DNA from: Candidatus Saccharimonadota bacterium
GTDB taxonomy: Bacteria; Patescibacteriota; Saccharimonadia; Saccharimonadales; Saccharimonadaceae
Assembly (NCBI GenBank): GCA_016199685.1
Contig: JACQGD010000003.1
Span: 3,896-9,468 of the forward strand
DNA: 5,573 bases
Direction: 5' to 3'
In this document: positions 4,502 to 5,573 of the stretch, in pieces
Numbering within the stretch: the first letter of the stretch is position 1
Layout: each line of letters opens with the position of its first letter
The notes under the pieces: generated by a model
The model's input: the letters and a program-made list of their open reading frames with translations, nothing else
The model's database searches: none
What the model was told of the DNA's origin: nothing
Translations under genes and position numbers: made by a program

Positions 4502-5573
4502 ATGAAAGTACGCATTGAGATTGATACACAGACGTTTGTCCGATTTTGGCTTGTTGTCATAGGATTTGCACTCGCAGCATTTGCGATCTATAGTGCGAAA
4601 ACCGCACTCATTATTTTGGGAGTTGCATTCTTTTTAGCACTTGCACTTAACCGACCCGTCACAAAGCTCGCAAACCTTTTACCGGGACGAAGCCGTGTTG
4701 GAGGTACTGCACTTGCGTTTGTCGCTGTCGTCGCGGTTATTGGGGCAGTTGTCTTTGCGGTAATCCCTCCAATAATTCAGCAATCAGTGAAGTTTGCTGA
4801 TACTGTTCCAGGACTGGTTACCTCGGCGACTGATCAATGGCACGGTCTTGATACAGTGATCGAAAAGTACAATCTTCAGCCACAAGTCGATAACGCTGTA
4901 GAGTCAGTCAAGAGCAACGCGACAAGTTGGGCTGCAAGTATTGGGACAAATATACTTTCGAGCTTAAGCGCATTAGCTTCATTCCTCACGTCTGCGTTCC
5001 TGACGCTCGTTCTCGCATTCCTTATGCTCATCGAGGGCCCAGCGTGGCTTCGAAGAATCTGGAAGCTCTACGATGATAACGATCGAATGGAGAACCATAA
5101 ATTACTTGCAGACCGTATGTATAATGTTGTGACTGGCTACGTTACTGGGCAGTTAACAGTCTCGGCAATCGGTGCTACGTGCGCAGCATTATTCGTTTTT
5201 GCACTTAGTTTCTTCTTCCCTACAGTCGATCCAAGCCTCGCTATGCCGGCTGCAGCGGCGACATTTATACTCTCACTGGTACCTATGTTTGGTGCGACAA
5301 TTGCTGGTATATTGATCACTCTCCTTCTGGTGCTCAATAGTCTTCCTGCGGCAATCGCATTCCTCATCTACTTTGTTCTCTACCAGCAATTTGAAAATAA
5401 CTTTGTCTCACCTAAGATTCAGTCGAAGGCTGTCGAACTATCTGCGCTCGCAGTTCTCGCTTCGGTTACCGTTGGACTATATGTATTTGGTGTTGCCGGC
5501 GGTATTATCTCAATTCCTATCGCAGGCTGTATTAAAGTACTTCTTGAGAACTACTTATCTCGTGCGACTAAGA
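4502..5573 (+). CDS. AI-2E family (YdiK/PerM-like) membrane protein, 3' end cut off
   Basis: ATG 4502 opens a frame of 357 codons that runs off the right edge without a stop. Family hallmarks, in order: an N-terminal helical hairpin (about 14-50) followed by NRPVTKLANLLPGR; a third helix (67-88) ending in IPPIIQQSVKFADTVPGLV; a polar helical region (about 95-150); a helix (152-178) leading to the GPAWLRRIWKLYDD loop; then GYVTGQL (212-218), SLVPMFGA (258-265), QQFENNFVSPKIQ (295-307) with VELSAL, and a final helix at about 316-347. This matches the AI-2E exporter/permease family of seven-to-eight-helix inner-membrane proteins, whose members export signalling molecules, act as Na+/H+ antiporters or have unknown substrates. 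The substrate cannot be read from the sequence. Most of the usual length (about 340-370) is present, so little is missing. Confidence 0.92.
   Translation, partial: MKVRIEIDTQTFVRFWLVVIGFALAAFAIYSAKTALIILGVAFFLALALNRPVTKLANLLPGRSRVGGTALAFVAVVAVIGAVVFAVIPPIIQQSVKFADTVPGLVTSATDQWHGLDTVIEKYNLQPQVDNAVESVKSNATSWAASIGTNILSSLSALASFLTSAFLTLVLAFLMLIEGPAWLRRIWKLYDDNDRMENHKLLADRMYNVVTGYVTGQLTVSAIGATCAALFVFALSFFFPTVDPSLAMPAAAATFILSLVPMFGATIAGILITLLLVLNSLPAAIAFLIYFVLYQQFENNFVSPKIQSKAVELSALAVLASVTVGLYVFGVAGGIISIPIAGCIKVLLENYLSRATK

Noticed and set aside
5137..5367. Minus-strand frame inside the AI-2E family gene
   Set aside because: Shadow of a strongly supported transporter reading frame.

Overview
The window looks like a stretch of chromosome from a small-genome bacterium of the Patescibacteria/CPR group, most likely a Saccharibacteria (TM7) relative. 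The basis is mixed. The Tgt protein carries sequence signatures I associate from memory with that group (YGLGGAL, HMLGISEPDDIFDCIENG, FDCVSPARVGRNG). There is a one-piece DnaQ-type exonuclease/GIY-YIG protein. Most genes start directly downstream of a -10 box with no ribosome binding site. All complete genes read with standard stops (TAA or TAG; none uses TGA), so no recoded UGA is indicated. The taxon call is inference, not proof.

Layout, left to right. Positions 1-78 hold a possible 3' tail of an upstream gene. Positions 151-1581 (+) encode a DEDDh exonuclease fused to a UvrC/Cho-like GIY-YIG nuclease with a four-cysteine cluster. Converging on it, 2554-1598 (-) encodes a 318-residue protein I do not recognise; it is clearly more AT-rich than its neighbours. 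Divergent from that gene, 2627-3529 (+) encodes a tRNA-guanine transglycosylase (tgt) that keeps its nucleophile and zinc site but lacks an internal block of about 80 residues carrying the DSGGFQ substrate-binding/catalytic motif. Next, 4001-3594 (-) is a 135-residue orphan gene with a good promoter, C-ending codons and an intrinsic terminator whose U-tract is copied from the last two Lys codons of tgt. Finally, 4169-4462 (+) is a small three-helix membrane protein, followed closely by 4502-5573 (+), an AI-2E family (YdiK/PerM-like) membrane protein that runs off the right edge.

The genes do not form one pathway; this is mostly a series of single-gene transcription units (repair, tRNA modification, membrane, two orphans). 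What unites them is the start-site layout. Five genes have a -10-like hexamer ending 7-8 nt before the start codon, so predicted transcripts begin at, or one base before, the ATG (leaderless mRNAs). The 135-residue gene is the exception, with a predicted leader of about 70 nt. The points most worth checking are the gutted tgt, the systematic leaderless promoters, and the two orphan genes.
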